Positions 7,292 to 15,446 of a stretch of 23,642 bases of DNA are shown piece after piece. Origin of the DNA: Bacteroides sp. UBA1773. GTDB lineage: Bacteria; Bacteroidota; Bacteroidia; Bacteroidales; Bacteroidaceae. Position 1 is the stretch's first letter. Each line of letters begins with the position of its first letter. The DNA is taken from NCBI GenBank assembly GCA_002315285.1, contig DCGR01000096.1:3032-26673 (forward strand). Reading direction: 5' to 3'. The notes beneath the pieces are model-generated. The model searched no databases. It was given only the letters and a program-made list of their open reading frames with translations, and was not told the DNA's origin. A program made the position numbers and the translations under genes.

Positions 7292-8371
7292 ATGAAAAGA
7301 CATCTATTCAGTGTATTGGTCGCATGCCTGATGGTTATTGGCGCATGTGCGAAGAGTGACGTCCCTATGGTGGTTGCCCACCGTGGAGCCTGGATTAAGA
7401 ATCTCATTCCGGAAAACAGTCTGGATGGCATCCAGATGGCACGAAGATTTGGCATTGGCTGTATAGAATGCGATGTGAAATATACATCGGACAAAGTGAT
7501 GGTGGTGATGCATGATGCGACCATAAACCGCACAATGCGAAATGCGAAAGACTACAGCGAGATACAGGAACCCGTGAAAGTATCGGAAAAGACTTTTGCC
7601 GAACTCCGGAAAGACTATGTGCTTGCATCGGATGACCCTGCTTATCGGAAGCCCATACCCACATTGGAAGAAATGCTTCTGGAATGCAAGAAATACGATA
7701 TTGTGCCAATGCTTCATAGCCATCTGACCGAATCGTATGAAAAAGCACAAGAGGTCATGGGCGACAAGTGGGTGTGCTTCATGTCGGATGACATATTGGC
7801 CTTACAGGCCCGCAAGTTCTCAGGATGCTTGGTGCTGCTTGACCCGGGAACGGATACTGTTGACAATGTCATCAAACGACTTGAACGAATAGGACGTCCA
7901 TGCGGCATATCAACGATGAAATACAAGATGCTCGACAAGAATTACATTGCCCCATTGCGTCGTTTGGATTTTGAAGTGCAATCTTCCATATTTCCCACTC
8001 CACATGAAATGCAATCGATACATGATGGCGTGTCTATCGTGTTGTCGGATTTCAGTTGGTCGCAGGAGAAAATCATGAAAAAGTGTCAGACGGATAAATG
8101 GAATTGGAAAGGCTCATTACAAAAAGGTGAAAAAATAGAAACGACGATGGAACAAAAACCATCGTTGGGCGCAATGACATTGCAGATCATGTTTGAGGGC
8201 AAGGTGCGCATAGCCGTGAACGGAGAGCGTACATACGAAGTCGAACATGACCGAATGGACAGTGAACATGCAGGATGGCGCATGAACGACACGAAAGCTC
8301 ATCTGGTGATAGAGGCAATGGAAAATACGCTCGTCAAGAAGGCACAGGCCAAATTCTACGCCATCCCTTGA
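7292..8371 (+). CDS. Glycerophosphodiester phosphodiesterase family protein, exported
   Basis: A 359-residue GDPD-family protein, predicted to hydrolyse glycerophosphodiesters to glycerol 3-phosphate and an alcohol. Residues 1-19 are an export signal ending in VIGAC, so Cys19 may be lipidated. Active-site elements of the TIM barrel are visible: His30-Arg31 (VAHRGAW), Glu41-Asn42 (PENSLDG), Glu59 and Asp61 (IECDVKYT) and His74-Asp75 (VMHDATINRTM). The barrel seems to end near residue 270; the last ~90 residues form a further beta-rich segment not found in minimal GDPD enzymes. The gene begins 10 nt after the permease gene, so is probably co-transcribed, and ends the aroQ group. Confidence 0.85.
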   Translation: MKRHLFSVLVACLMVIGACAKSDVPMVVAHRGAWIKNLIPENSLDGIQMARRFGIGCIECDVKYTSDKVMVVMHDATINRTMRNAKDYSEIQEPVKVSEKTFAELRKDYVLASDDPAYRKPIPTLEEMLLECKKYDIVPMLHSHLTESYEKAQEVMGDKWVCFMSDDILALQARKFSGCLVLLDPGTDTVDNVIKRLERIGRPCGISTMKYKMLDKNYIAPLRRLDFEVQSSIFPTPHEMQSIHDGVSIVLSDFSWSQEKIMKKCQTDKWNWKGSLQKGEKIETTMEQKPSLGAMTLQIMFEGKVRIAVNGERTYEVEHDRMDSEHAGWRMNDTKAHLVIEAMENTLVKKAQAKFYAIP

Positions 8372-8412
8372 CGAGTACTACGACGCTGTTTTTTTTGATT
8401 TTGTCGAATAGT

Positions 8413-8420
8413 TACCTTCG
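8413..8420 (+). promoter_or_regulatory. Possible -7 box of the candidate small RNA
   Basis: TACCTTCG at 8413-8420 fits the Bacteroidetes -7 box with a T-to-C change (TAnnTTCG), the same variant as in the rsfS promoter. A run of eight T at 8389-8396 lies where a -33 region would be, but a proper TTTG at 19-21 nt is lacking. It directly precedes the structured segment, which argues for a promoter. One problem is that the predicted start (about 8425) would trim the first stem of the RNA. Confidence 0.4.
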
Positions 8421-8570
8421 TGGCATATAACGGGTTCCTCCAGTCTTCCGATGGCGATGGAGCCCTATTGCACCCTCAGGACGGTAAGAAATTCTCGTTT
8501 CTGCGCCTAAGAGCTCTTGCCCGTAAAGCCTGAACCACTTTGGAAAAAGGGACTTCGGCGTGCCATGTCG
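8421..8570 (+). ncRNA. ssrS: Candidate structured small RNA, possibly 6S RNA
   Basis: This segment fills the gap between the phosphodiesterase gene and rsfS and has no convincing coding frame. On the plus strand it can fold into a long interrupted rod: TGGCAT (8421-8426) with GTGCCA (8560-8565), GGTTCC (8433-8438) with GGGACT (8549-8554), and an apical arm where TCAGG and ACGGTAAGA (8476-8489) pair with TCTTGCCCGT and CCTGA (8515-8533) with one bulge. A largely unpaired middle part lies between the closing stem and the apical arm. A ~150-nt rod with a central bubble is the hallmark of 6S RNA, which binds RNA polymerase by mimicking an open promoter. An alternative local hairpin joins CTCCA (8438-8442) to TGGAG. 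The 6S name is inference from shape and size; the ends are approximate, and no clean terminator was found. Confidence 0.5.
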
Positions 8571-8602
8571 TAGAGGCAGAAAACGACTAATTGCGGCGGT
8601 TT

Positions 8603-8634
8603 TTTGTATTTTGGCGAAAATATTCCTATCTTCG
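8603..8634 (+). promoter_or_regulatory. Promoter of the rsfS-ftsH-cdsA-surE-lpxB group
   Basis: TTTG at 8603-8606, a 20-nt spacer and TATCTTCG at 8627-8634 match the Bacteroidetes promoter with one T-to-C change in the -7 box. Predicted start is about 8641, leaving an approximately 18-nt leader before the rsfS ATG at 8659. No other clear promoter is seen until after lpxB. Confidence 0.6.
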
Positions 8635-8658
8635 CGCACAAATTATCAATAAGTATTT

Positions 8659-9018
8659 ATGAACGAATCACAAGATTTAATCCACCTCATCGTTGAGGGC
8701 ATTCAAAATAAGAAAGGACGTAAGATAACCATTGCCGACATGAGCGTGATCGATGGCGCCATCTGTAACTATTTTGTCATCTGCCAAGGAAATACTCCGA
8801 CTCAGGTCGATGCCATCGCTGACAGCGTATGGGAATTGTTGCTCGACAAATGCGACTTAAAACCATTTGCAGTTGATGGCGTACGGAATGCTCAATGGAT
8901 TGTGATGGATTATGGTGAGGTGATGCTACATGTTTTCATACCCGAGGCACGCAATTTCTACAATCTGGAAAACCTTTGGGCAGACGCGACATTAACAGAA
9001 ATAGCCGATATTGAATAA
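8659..9018 (+). CDS. rsfS: Ribosome silencing factor RsfS
   Basis: A 119-residue member of the RsfS/Iojap family, the usual length. The protein binds ribosomal protein L14 (uL14) and stops the subunits joining when nutrients are scarce. The family pattern is clear: DMSVIDGAICNYFVICQGNT at residues 28-47, then a Trp- and Asp-containing segment (NAQWIVMDYGEVMLHVF) and the C-terminal YNLENLWADA. It heads a tight plus-strand group, with ftsH starting one base after its stop codon. Together with rel and the candidate 6S RNA, it adds to a set of starvation-response genes in this region. Confidence 0.95.
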   Translation: MNESQDLIHLIVEGIQNKKGRKITIADMSVIDGAICNYFVICQGNTPTQVDAIADSVWELLLDKCDLKPFAVDGVRNAQWIVMDYGEVMLHVFIPEARNFYNLENLWADATLTEIADIE

Positions 9019-9019
9019 T

Positions 9020-10990
9020 ATGAATCAGGATATGCCTAACGACAACACCCCCAAGAAACCCCAGCGCCCCCACAAGCGATCAGGTCTGTCATGGTTTTAT
9101 ACCATCATTTTCTTGACCTTGGGATTCTTCTATTTTACAAACAACCGAAGTTTTGGAAGTGATCAAGACACTTCATATACAGACTTCAAGGAATATATTG
9201 AAAAGGGTTATGTAAACAAGATAATCGCTTTCAACAACAATTCGCTTGAGGTCTTCATCAAGCCTGAACATGCAAAATCGGTTTTCAATGAAGACTATAG
9301 CAAGCTTTCAAGAAATCCGTCGGTCGTCGTGCAGATTGGTTCGATGGAAACCTTCGATAAGTATATAGAACAGAAGCAGGCGGAGGGTATATACAAAGGT
9401 GAATTGACCTATGAAAAGCACAGCGAAATATGGTCTTCACTCTTATGGAACGTCCTGCCTATTGCGGTTCTGATTGTATTCTGGATTTTCATCATGCGCA
9501 GAATGAGTGGCGGAGGAGGCAGCGGAATGGGGAATCCATTCAACATAGGCAAAAGCAAGGCCCAAGTGTATAAAAAGGATGAGCATGAGCATCGGATAAC
9601 ATTCAAGGATGTGGCTGGGCAGGCAGAAGCGAAAACTGAGGTCCAGGAAATTGTCGATTTCCTGAAAAACCCGAAGAAATACACTAACCTTGGAGGAAAA
9701 ATACCCAAGGGAGCCTTGTTGGTGGGTCCTCCTGGAACGGGTAAGACGCTGTTGGCAAAAGCTGTGGCCGGTGAAGCCGATGTGCCATTCTTGTCGCTCT
9801 CCGGAAGCGATTTCGTGGAAATGTTCGTGGGCGTTGGTGCCAGTCGTGTTCGTGATTTGTTCCGTCAGGCAAAGGCATCGGCTCCTTGCATCATCTTCAT
9901 CGACGAGATTGATGCGGTGGGTCGTAGCCGCAGCAAGAATCCTAACATGAACTCAAACGATGAGCGAGAGAACACCCTCAACCAACTCCTCACAGAGATG
10001 GATGGTTTCGACACGAATAGTGGTGTCATCATATTGGCAGCCACAAACCGGGCCGACATACTCGACAAGGCTTTGCTACGAGCCGGACGATTTGACCGAC
10101 AGATTCATGTTGACTTGCCCGACTTGAATGAGCGCAAAGAAGTGTTTCAGGTACATTTGCGCCCACTGAAACTCGACCCCACTGTAAGTATTGATACCTT
10201 GGCCCGACAAACACCAGGATTTAGTGGAGCTGACATCGCCAACGTGTGCAACGAAGCTGCGCTGATAGCGGCCCGACACAACAAGCCACTTGTCACCAAA
10301 CAGGATTTCCTTGATGCCGTGGATAGGATCATCGGCGGATTGGAGAAGAAAACCAAGGTGATGACGGCCGAGGAAAAACGTGCCATCGCTCTGCACGAGG
10401 CCGGACATGCCACCCTTTCATGGTTCCTTGAGTTTGCCAATCCACTCATCAAGGTCACCATTGTGCCACGAGGAAGGGCACTTGGCGCAGCATGGTATAT
10501 GCCAGAGGAACGACAGATTACCACCAAAGAGCAAATGCTCGACGAGATGTGTGCCACATTGGGTGGTAGAGCCGCCGAAGAGTTGTTCTTAGGGCACATC
10601 TCTACTGGAGCCATGAACGATTTGGAGAAAGTCACCAAACAGTCGTATGCCATGATAGCCTATGCTGGTATGAGCGAGAAACTTCCGAATATCTGTTATT
10701 ACAATAATAATGAGGAATACAGTTTCCAGCGTCCATACAGCGAAAGCACAGCCAAACTCATTGATGAGGAAGTGCAGCGCATGATTGCAGGCCAGTATGA
10801 GCGTGCGAAAGCCATGCTTGCCGAACACAAGGAAGGACATCAGCAGTTAGCCGACAGGCTGATTGCGAAAGAAGTCATCTTTGTCGAGGACATGGAAGAC
10901 ATATTTGGTAAACGTCCGTGGGCTTCGCGATCGGAGGAAATCTTACATGAGGATTCTGACAAATCAGACAACACAACAACTACATCATGA
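9020..10990 (+). CDS. ftsH: ATP-dependent zinc metalloprotease FtsH
   Basis: A 656-residue membrane-anchored AAA+ protease that degrades misfolded membrane proteins and short-lived regulators. Two membrane segments (about 25-41 and 142-159) enclose a periplasmic domain. The AAA domain has Walker A GPPGTGKT (236-243), Walker B IIFIDEID (291-298) and a second region of homology with RAGRFDRQ (354-361). The peptidase domain has the zinc motif HEAGH (459-463), with Asp534 the likely third ligand. The ATG at 9020 is preferred over an in-frame TTG at 9011 that would overlap rsfS. The C-terminus ends in an acidic, Thr-rich tail. Its last 4 bp overlap the cdsA start (ATGA), implying translational coupling. 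In Enterobacteria FtsH controls lipid A synthesis by degrading LpxC; the lipid genes downstream are suggestive, but that link is not shown here. Confidence 0.97.
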   Translation: MNQDMPNDNTPKKPQRPHKRSGLSWFYTIIFLTLGFFYFTNNRSFGSDQDTSYTDFKEYIEKGYVNKIIAFNNNSLEVFIKPEHAKSVFNEDYSKLSRNPSVVVQIGSMETFDKYIEQKQAEGIYKGELTYEKHSEIWSSLLWNVLPIAVLIVFWIFIMRRMSGGGGSGMGNPFNIGKSKAQVYKKDEHEHRITFKDVAGQAEAKTEVQEIVDFLKNPKKYTNLGGKIPKGALLVGPPGTGKTLLAKAVAGEADVPFLSLSGSDFVEMFVGVGASRVRDLFRQAKASAPCIIFIDEIDAVGRSRSKNPNMNSNDERENTLNQLLTEMDGFDTNSGVIILAATNRADILDKALLRAGRFDRQIHVDLPDLNERKEVFQVHLRPLKLDPTVSIDTLARQTPGFSGADIANVCNEAALIAARHNKPLVTKQDFLDAVDRIIGGLEKKTKVMTAEEKRAIALHEAGHATLSWFLEFANPLIKVTIVPRGRALGAAWYMPEERQITTKEQMLDEMCATLGGRAAEELFLGHISTGAMNDLEKVTKQSYAMIAYAGMSEKLPNICYYNNNEEYSFQRPYSESTAKLIDEEVQRMIAGQYERAKAMLAEHKEGHQQLADRLIAKEVIFVEDMEDIFGKRPWASRSEEILHEDSDKSDNTTTTS

Positions 10991-11820
10991 ATCGGAACCT
11001 TCTTCAAAGAACAGTCACAGGCACCTTTTTCGTTGCCTTGCTGGTGGGGTGCATAGTATTGTCACCAATCTCATTCGCATTGCTGTTTTGTTTCATCTGT
11101 GCCTTGTCTGTCAATGAGTTTTGCAATCTGATGAACAAGCAGGATGATGTGAATGTGAATAGATTTGTGTGCATCATAGGTGCCATTTGCTTATTCCTGA
11201 GTTTCTTCTACTGCAACATCTATCCAGGACAATACTCGATTCTGATAGCTTACGTTTTCATCCTCATTTACTTATTGGTGAGTGAGCTGTATCGGAAGAG
11301 AAAAAGTCCCATTGCGAACATCGCTTTTGCCATGATGAGCCAGCTCTATGTGGCACTTCCTTTCGCGTTGCTCAACGTGTTGGCTTTCCAATCGGCCGAC
11401 GACAGCGATTTCACGCAATACAATTTCATACTTCCTCTAAGTGTGTTCGTCTTTATCTGGATCAACGACACAGGTGCTTACTGCACAGGAATGCTGTTTG
11501 GCAGGCATCGGTTGTTCGAACGGATCTCGCCCAAAAAGTCATGGGAAGGAAGCATTGGCGGTTGTGCTTTCTGTTTGTTGGCCGCTTGGGGCATCAGCTT
11601 GTTTTTTGGTGATGTCATGCCGACATGGAAGTGGTTGGGATTGGCATTGACGGTTGTGATATTTGGTACGTGGGGCGACTTGACCGAATCGCTTATCAAA
11701 CGTACGTTGGGCATCAAGGACTCGGGCAACATATTGCCAGGACACGGTGGAATGCTCGACCGCTTCGACAGTGCCTTGATGGCAATACCCACAGCCATCC
11801 TTTATCTTTATTTCTTGTAA
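10987..11820 (+). CDS. cdsA: Phosphatidate cytidylyltransferase
   Basis: A 277-residue, multi-spanning inner-membrane enzyme that makes CDP-diacylglycerol from phosphatidic acid and CTP, the branch point of phospholipid synthesis. The family signature is clear near the C-terminus (residues 235-262): SLIKRTLGIKDSGNILPGHG followed by GMLDRFDS, which carries the metal-binding Asp residues. Several hydrophobic stretches fill residues 10-230. It overlaps ftsH by 4 bp and is followed 5 nt later by surE, so it is inside the rsfS group operon. Confidence 0.96.
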   Translation: MNRNLLQRTVTGTFFVALLVGCIVLSPISFALLFCFICALSVNEFCNLMNKQDDVNVNRFVCIIGAICLFLSFFYCNIYPGQYSILIAYVFILIYLLVSELYRKRKSPIANIAFAMMSQLYVALPFALLNVLAFQSADDSDFTQYNFILPLSVFVFIWINDTGAYCTGMLFGRHRLFERISPKKSWEGSIGGCAFCLLAAWGISLFFGDVMPTWKWLGLALTVVIFGTWGDLTESLIKRTLGIKDSGNILPGHGGMLDRFDSALMAIPTAILYLYFL

Positions 11821-11825
11821 TTGGC

Positions 11826-12596
11826 ATGTCGAAACCACTCATACTGATATCAAATGATGATGGGTATCAAGCCAAAGGACTTCACGAACTGATACAAGCA
11901 TTCAGAGCAGTGGCTGAACTCTATGTGGTAGCACCCGATGGAGGACGGTCGGGTGCCTCGTGCTCCATTCACATGTTTTCCACTGTGCGATGTGACTTGA
12001 TTTGTTCCGAGCCAGATCTGACCATGTATAAATGTAGCGGTAGTCCCACCGACTGTGTCAAGTTGGGCATCCATAAACTTTTGCCTCGCACGCCAGACTT
12101 GGTTATTGGAGGCATCAATCATGGAGAAAACTCCGCCTCATGCGTACACTATTCGGGCACCATGGGAGTTGTAATGGAAGGGGCTATGAAGAATATTCCT
12201 TCCATCGGTTTCTCGTTGTGTTCCGACAAGTCTGATGCCGATTTCGCTCCTGTTCTGCCATACGTGCTGAAAATCACGAACACCGTATTGCAAAAAGGGC
12301 TACTTCCTTGGACTTGCCTTAACGTGAATTTCCCCAACTTGCCCATATATAGAGGTGTAAAGGTGTGCAGACAAGCCAAGGCAGTATGGACCAACGAATG
12401 GGAGGAACGCACCCATCCCAACGGATTCGACAAATATTACTGGATGATAGGTGACTATGTCCATCTTGAGCCTGAAGCCGAAGATACGGATTTATGGGCC
12501 CTGACGCATGGCTATGTGTCGATCACTCCCACACAAGTTGACATGACGGCCTATTTGCAGAAAGAGACAATGGCCGATTGGAATTTTGGAGTATGA
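11826..12596 (+). CDS. surE: 5'-nucleotidase SurE
   Basis: A 256-residue SurE-family phosphatase, which removes phosphate from nucleoside 5'-monophosphates and is linked to stationary-phase survival. The start at 11826 (MSKPLILISNDDG) is chosen because it sets the metal-binding Asp11-Asp12 at the normal place. Other family motifs: PDGGRSGASCSI with Ser42 (38-48), GSPTDCVKLG (72-81) and GGINHGENSASCVHYSGTMG (95-114), with Asn98 the further metal ligand. It overlaps lpxB by 4 bp (ATGA, 12593-12596). An upstream in-frame extension within cdsA was rejected. Confidence 0.95.
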   Translation: MSKPLILISNDDGYQAKGLHELIQAFRAVAELYVVAPDGGRSGASCSIHMFSTVRCDLICSEPDLTMYKCSGSPTDCVKLGIHKLLPRTPDLVIGGINHGENSASCVHYSGTMGVVMEGAMKNIPSIGFSLCSDKSDADFAPVLPYVLKITNTVLQKGLLPWTCLNVNFPNLPIYRGVKVCRQAKAVWTNEWEERTHPNGFDKYYWMIGDYVHLEPEAEDTDLWALTHGYVSITPTQVDMTAYLQKETMADWNFGV

Positions 12597-13714
12597 GGTA
12601 TTATCTTATAGTGGGTGAGGCATCCGGCGATTTACATGCGTCGAATCTGATGCGATCGCTGAAAAATCACGATTCGGAAGCGCAGTTCCGCTTTTTCGGA
12701 GGCGATCTCATGAGCAGGCAAGGAGGCTTTCGGGTGCGCCATTACCGGGAGTTGGCTTATATGGGATTCATCCCTGTACTCCTTCATTTGCGAACAATTT
12801 TCAGGAATATGCGTTACTGCAAGGGCGACATATTGCAGTGGCGTCCTGATGTACTCATTCTCGTTGATTATCCAGGTTTCAATCTTGATATTGCTGCATA
12901 CGTTCATAAGCATTCCGACATACCTGTCTATTATTACATTTCTCCCAAAATATGGGCATGGAAGGAATACCGCATCAAGGCAATCAAACGTGACATCAAT
13001 CATTTGTTTTCAATACTCCCATTCGAAGTGGAGTTCTTCAATAAGCACCACTATCCTATCCATTACGTGGGTAATCCGTGTGTCGATGCGGTAGAATCGT
13101 TCAAGGCATCAGCGCCTCAAGTAAGGTCGTCCAGGCCTGTCATTGCAATCTTGGCTGGGAGCAGGAAACAAGAAATCAAGGACAATCTTCCCATCATGCT
13201 GAAAGCTGTCATGCCGTTTGCGGAAACGTATGACCTGGTCGTTGCCGGAGCTCCAAGCATAGATGAAAGTTATTATCAGGATTTCCTGTCGGATTACCCT
13301 CAAGTCAAGCTCCTGTTCGAGTCCACATATTCCATCCTATCACATGCACATGCGGCTGTGGTGACTTCAGGAACAGCCACTTTGGAAACAGCTTTGTTTC
13401 GAGTCCCCCAAGTGGTGTGTTATTATGCCCCATTCGGCAAATTGGTCAACCAGGTGAGGCGATGGCTCATCAAGGTGCCATTCATTTCGCTTGTGAATTT
13501 GATTGCAGGAAAAGAAGTGGTCAAGGAACTTGTTGCTGACACCATGACCGAAGAAAACGTTCATAGAGAATTGGAGTCGCTTCTCGATAATAATTCTTTG
13601 GCACGTAAACAAATGATTGACGATTACGAACGAGTGGCCCAAATACTGGGACCCAGTGGAGCCTCTGACTTTGCGGCGAAACAGATGCTTGGATACCTTA
13701 AAAATAGTCAATAA
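12593..13714 (+). CDS. lpxB: Lipid-A-disaccharide synthase
   Basis: A 373-residue family 19 glycosyltransferase that joins UDP-2,3-diacylglucosamine to lipid X to form the lipid A disaccharide, at the inner face of the inner membrane. Visible motifs: GEASGDLHASNL (8-19), VDYPGFN (91-97) with the conserved Asp92, YYISPKIWAWKEYRI (114-128), GNP (160-162), AGSRKQEI (188-195) and the later TSGTATLETAL segment that binds the nucleotide sugar. It is the last gene of the rsfS group. The presence of lpxB confirms a Gram-negative, lipid A-making host. Confidence 0.96.
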   Translation: MRYYLIVGEASGDLHASNLMRSLKNHDSEAQFRFFGGDLMSRQGGFRVRHYRELAYMGFIPVLLHLRTIFRNMRYCKGDILQWRPDVLILVDYPGFNLDIAAYVHKHSDIPVYYYISPKIWAWKEYRIKAIKRDINHLFSILPFEVEFFNKHHYPIHYVGNPCVDAVESFKASAPQVRSSRPVIAILAGSRKQEIKDNLPIMLKAVMPFAETYDLVVAGAPSIDESYYQDFLSDYPQVKLLFESTYSILSHAHAAVVTSGTATLETALFRVPQVVCYYAPFGKLVNQVRRWLIKVPFISLVNLIAGKEVVKELVADTMTEENVHRELESLLDNNSLARKQMIDDYERVAQILGPSGASDFAAKQMLGYLKNSQ

Positions 13715-13738
13715 TATACCTTTTTGGATATTTTTTCC

Positions 13739-13746
13739 TATCTTTG
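13739..13746 (+). promoter_or_regulatory. -7 box upstream of parA
   Basis: TATCTTTG at 13739-13746 is a perfect Bacteroidetes -7 box in the 52-bp gap between lpxB and parA, 20 nt before the parA ATG. A TTTG -33 box at the standard distance is not seen. It suggests that parA-parB-DUF5683-mltD-rel form a transcript separate from the rsfS group. Confidence 0.5.
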
Positions 13747-13766
13747 CCACAAATTCAATTTTTTAT

Positions 13767-14531
13767 ATGGGAAAAATTATTGCTTTAGCAAATCAAAAAG
13801 GTGGAGTAGGCAAAACGACTACAACTATCAACTTAGCTGCTTCCTTGGCTGTACTCGATAAGAAAGTGTTAGTGGTCGATGCCGACCCACAAGCCAATGC
13901 ATCATCCGGATTAGGCGCTGACATTAAGGAAATAGATTGTAGCATTTATGAATGTCTTATCGGTCAGAGTGAAATTACGGATGCCATCTGCACTACAGAC
14001 ATCAAAAATCTCGATCTTGTGTGTTCGCATATAGATCTTGTCGGAGCCGAAATAGAGATGCTCAACCTTGACCATCGTGAGAATATCATGCGTAAGGTAC
14101 TTACGCCCATCAAGTCGGAATATGATTATGTTCTCATCGACTGCTCTCCTTCGTTGGGCCTTATTACCATCAATGCACTTACTGCTGCCGATTCTGTGAT
14201 TATTCCTGTGCAGTGTGAATATTTTGCCTTGGAAGGCATCAGCAAACTGCTCAATACCATCAAGATCATCAAGACCAAGCTCAACAAGGATTTGCAGATC
14301 GAAGGATTCCTTCTCACGATGTTCGATTCGCGCCTACGTCTGGCCAATCAGATTTACGAAGAAGTGAAACGTCATTTCCAGGAATTGGTGTTCAAAAATG
14401 TTATCCAGCGAAACGTGAAATTGGGCGAAGCACCAAGTCATGGAAAGCCTGTCATTCTTTACGATGCTGATTCTATCGGTACGAAGAACTACATGGATTT
14501 GGCGAAAGAAATTATCGGCAACAACAAATAG
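13767..14531 (+). CDS. parA: Chromosome partitioning ATPase ParA (Soj-like)
   Basis: A 254-residue ParA/MinD-family ATPase, the short chromosomal type without an N-terminal DNA-binding extension. The deviant Walker A motif KGGVGKTT is at 11-18, the A' motif VVDADPQANAS at 37-47, and a Walker B-like DYVLIDCSPSLGL follows at about 115-127. ParA forms ATP-dependent dimers on the nucleoid and moves ParB-bound origins. The start at 13767 (MGKIIALANQKGG) is the family's standard one; longer in-frame versions run into lpxB. parB follows after 25 nt. I saw no canonical parS site in the window. Confidence 0.95.
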   Translation: MGKIIALANQKGGVGKTTTTINLAASLAVLDKKVLVVDADPQANASSGLGADIKEIDCSIYECLIGQSEITDAICTTDIKNLDLVCSHIDLVGAEIEMLNLDHRENIMRKVLTPIKSEYDYVLIDCSPSLGLITINALTAADSVIIPVQCEYFALEGISKLLNTIKIIKTKLNKDLQIEGFLLTMFDSRLRLANQIYEEVKRHFQELVFKNVIQRNVKLGEAPSHGKPVILYDADSIGTKNYMDLAKEIIGNNK

Positions 14532-14556
14532 TTTTCATACTCTCAACAATATCTTC

Positions 14557-15444
14557 ATGACAGTAAAAAAGAAATTTGCCTTAGGAAGAGGTCTGGATGC
14601 TTTGATTGCAACAGACGAGGTGAGTACTTCGGGGTCTTCATCCATCAATGAAGTAGAACTCGACAAGATTCATGCCAACCCTAACCAGCCTCGCCGAGAG
14701 TTCAATCAGGAAGCTCTACAGGAACTGGCCGATTCCATCAGTGAAATAGGAATCATACAACCCATCACATTGCGGAAAATGGACGACGATTCCTATCAGA
14801 TCATTGCAGGCGAACGACGCTATCGGGCCTCGATATTGGCAGGGTTGAAAACCATACCTGCCTATATCAAAACGGCCGATGATGAGAATGTGATGGAAAT
14901 GGCCCTCATCGAAAACATCCAGCGTGAAGACCTCAACTCGCTTGAAATAGCATTGGCCTATCAGCATCTGCTCGAACAATACAATCTTACGCAAGAACGC
15001 CTGAGCGACAGGGTAGGCAAGAAACGCACCACTGTAGCCAACTATTTGCGCTTGCTGAAATTGCCGGCTCCAATCCAGGTCGCCCTGAAAAACAGGGAAA
15101 TAGATATGGGACATGCACGCTCACTATTGGCGCTGAACAGTCCCAAGGATCAAATCCGTTTGTTTGATGACATCAAGAAACACAATTTCTCCGTACGCAA
15201 AGTGGAGGACATGGTAAAAGCCATTCTCAGTAAGACGGGTGATGATACACAGGATGAACCCGTTGCGCATACCAAAAGCAGTGTGGAATACGATGCATAT
15301 CAAAAACGTATCAGCAAATGCATGGGCCCAAAAATCAAATTGAGTTATAATGCGCAAGGCAAAGGGAAAATCAGCATCCCATTTGCCAGTGAAACTGAAT
15401 TGCAGGAATTAGTGACGTTGTTGGAGAACATAAAGCAATCGTAA
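14557..15444 (+). CDS. parB: Chromosome partitioning protein ParB (Spo0J-like)
   Basis: A 295-residue ParB/Spo0J protein, a CTP-dependent clamp loaded at parS sites. It begins with the conserved ParA-contact peptide KKFALGRGLDALI (5-17). The CTP-binding domain shows NPNQPRREF (41-49), GERRYRAS (85-92) and ENIQRE (119-124). A helix-turn-helix is at about 143-166 (LTQERLSDRVGKKRTTVANY). The C-terminal 55 residues fit the dimerisation domain. It lies 25 nt after parA, and the next gene starts 2 nt after its stop codon. Confidence 0.95.
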   Translation: MTVKKKFALGRGLDALIATDEVSTSGSSSINEVELDKIHANPNQPRREFNQEALQELADSISEIGIIQPITLRKMDDDSYQIIAGERRYRASILAGLKTIPAYIKTADDENVMEMALIENIQREDLNSLEIALAYQHLLEQYNLTQERLSDRVGKKRTTVANYLRLLKLPAPIQVALKNREIDMGHARSLLALNSPKDQIRLFDDIKKHNFSVRKVEDMVKAILSKTGDDTQDEPVAHTKSSVEYDAYQKRISKCMGPKIKLSYNAQGKGKISIPFASETELQELVTLLENIKQS

Positions 15445-15446
15445 CA

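Noticed and set aside
8412..8639. 75-codon minus-strand frame in the gap before rsfS
   Set aside because: No recognisable motif; the sequence is better explained by base-paired RNA structure, and the frame covers promoter elements.
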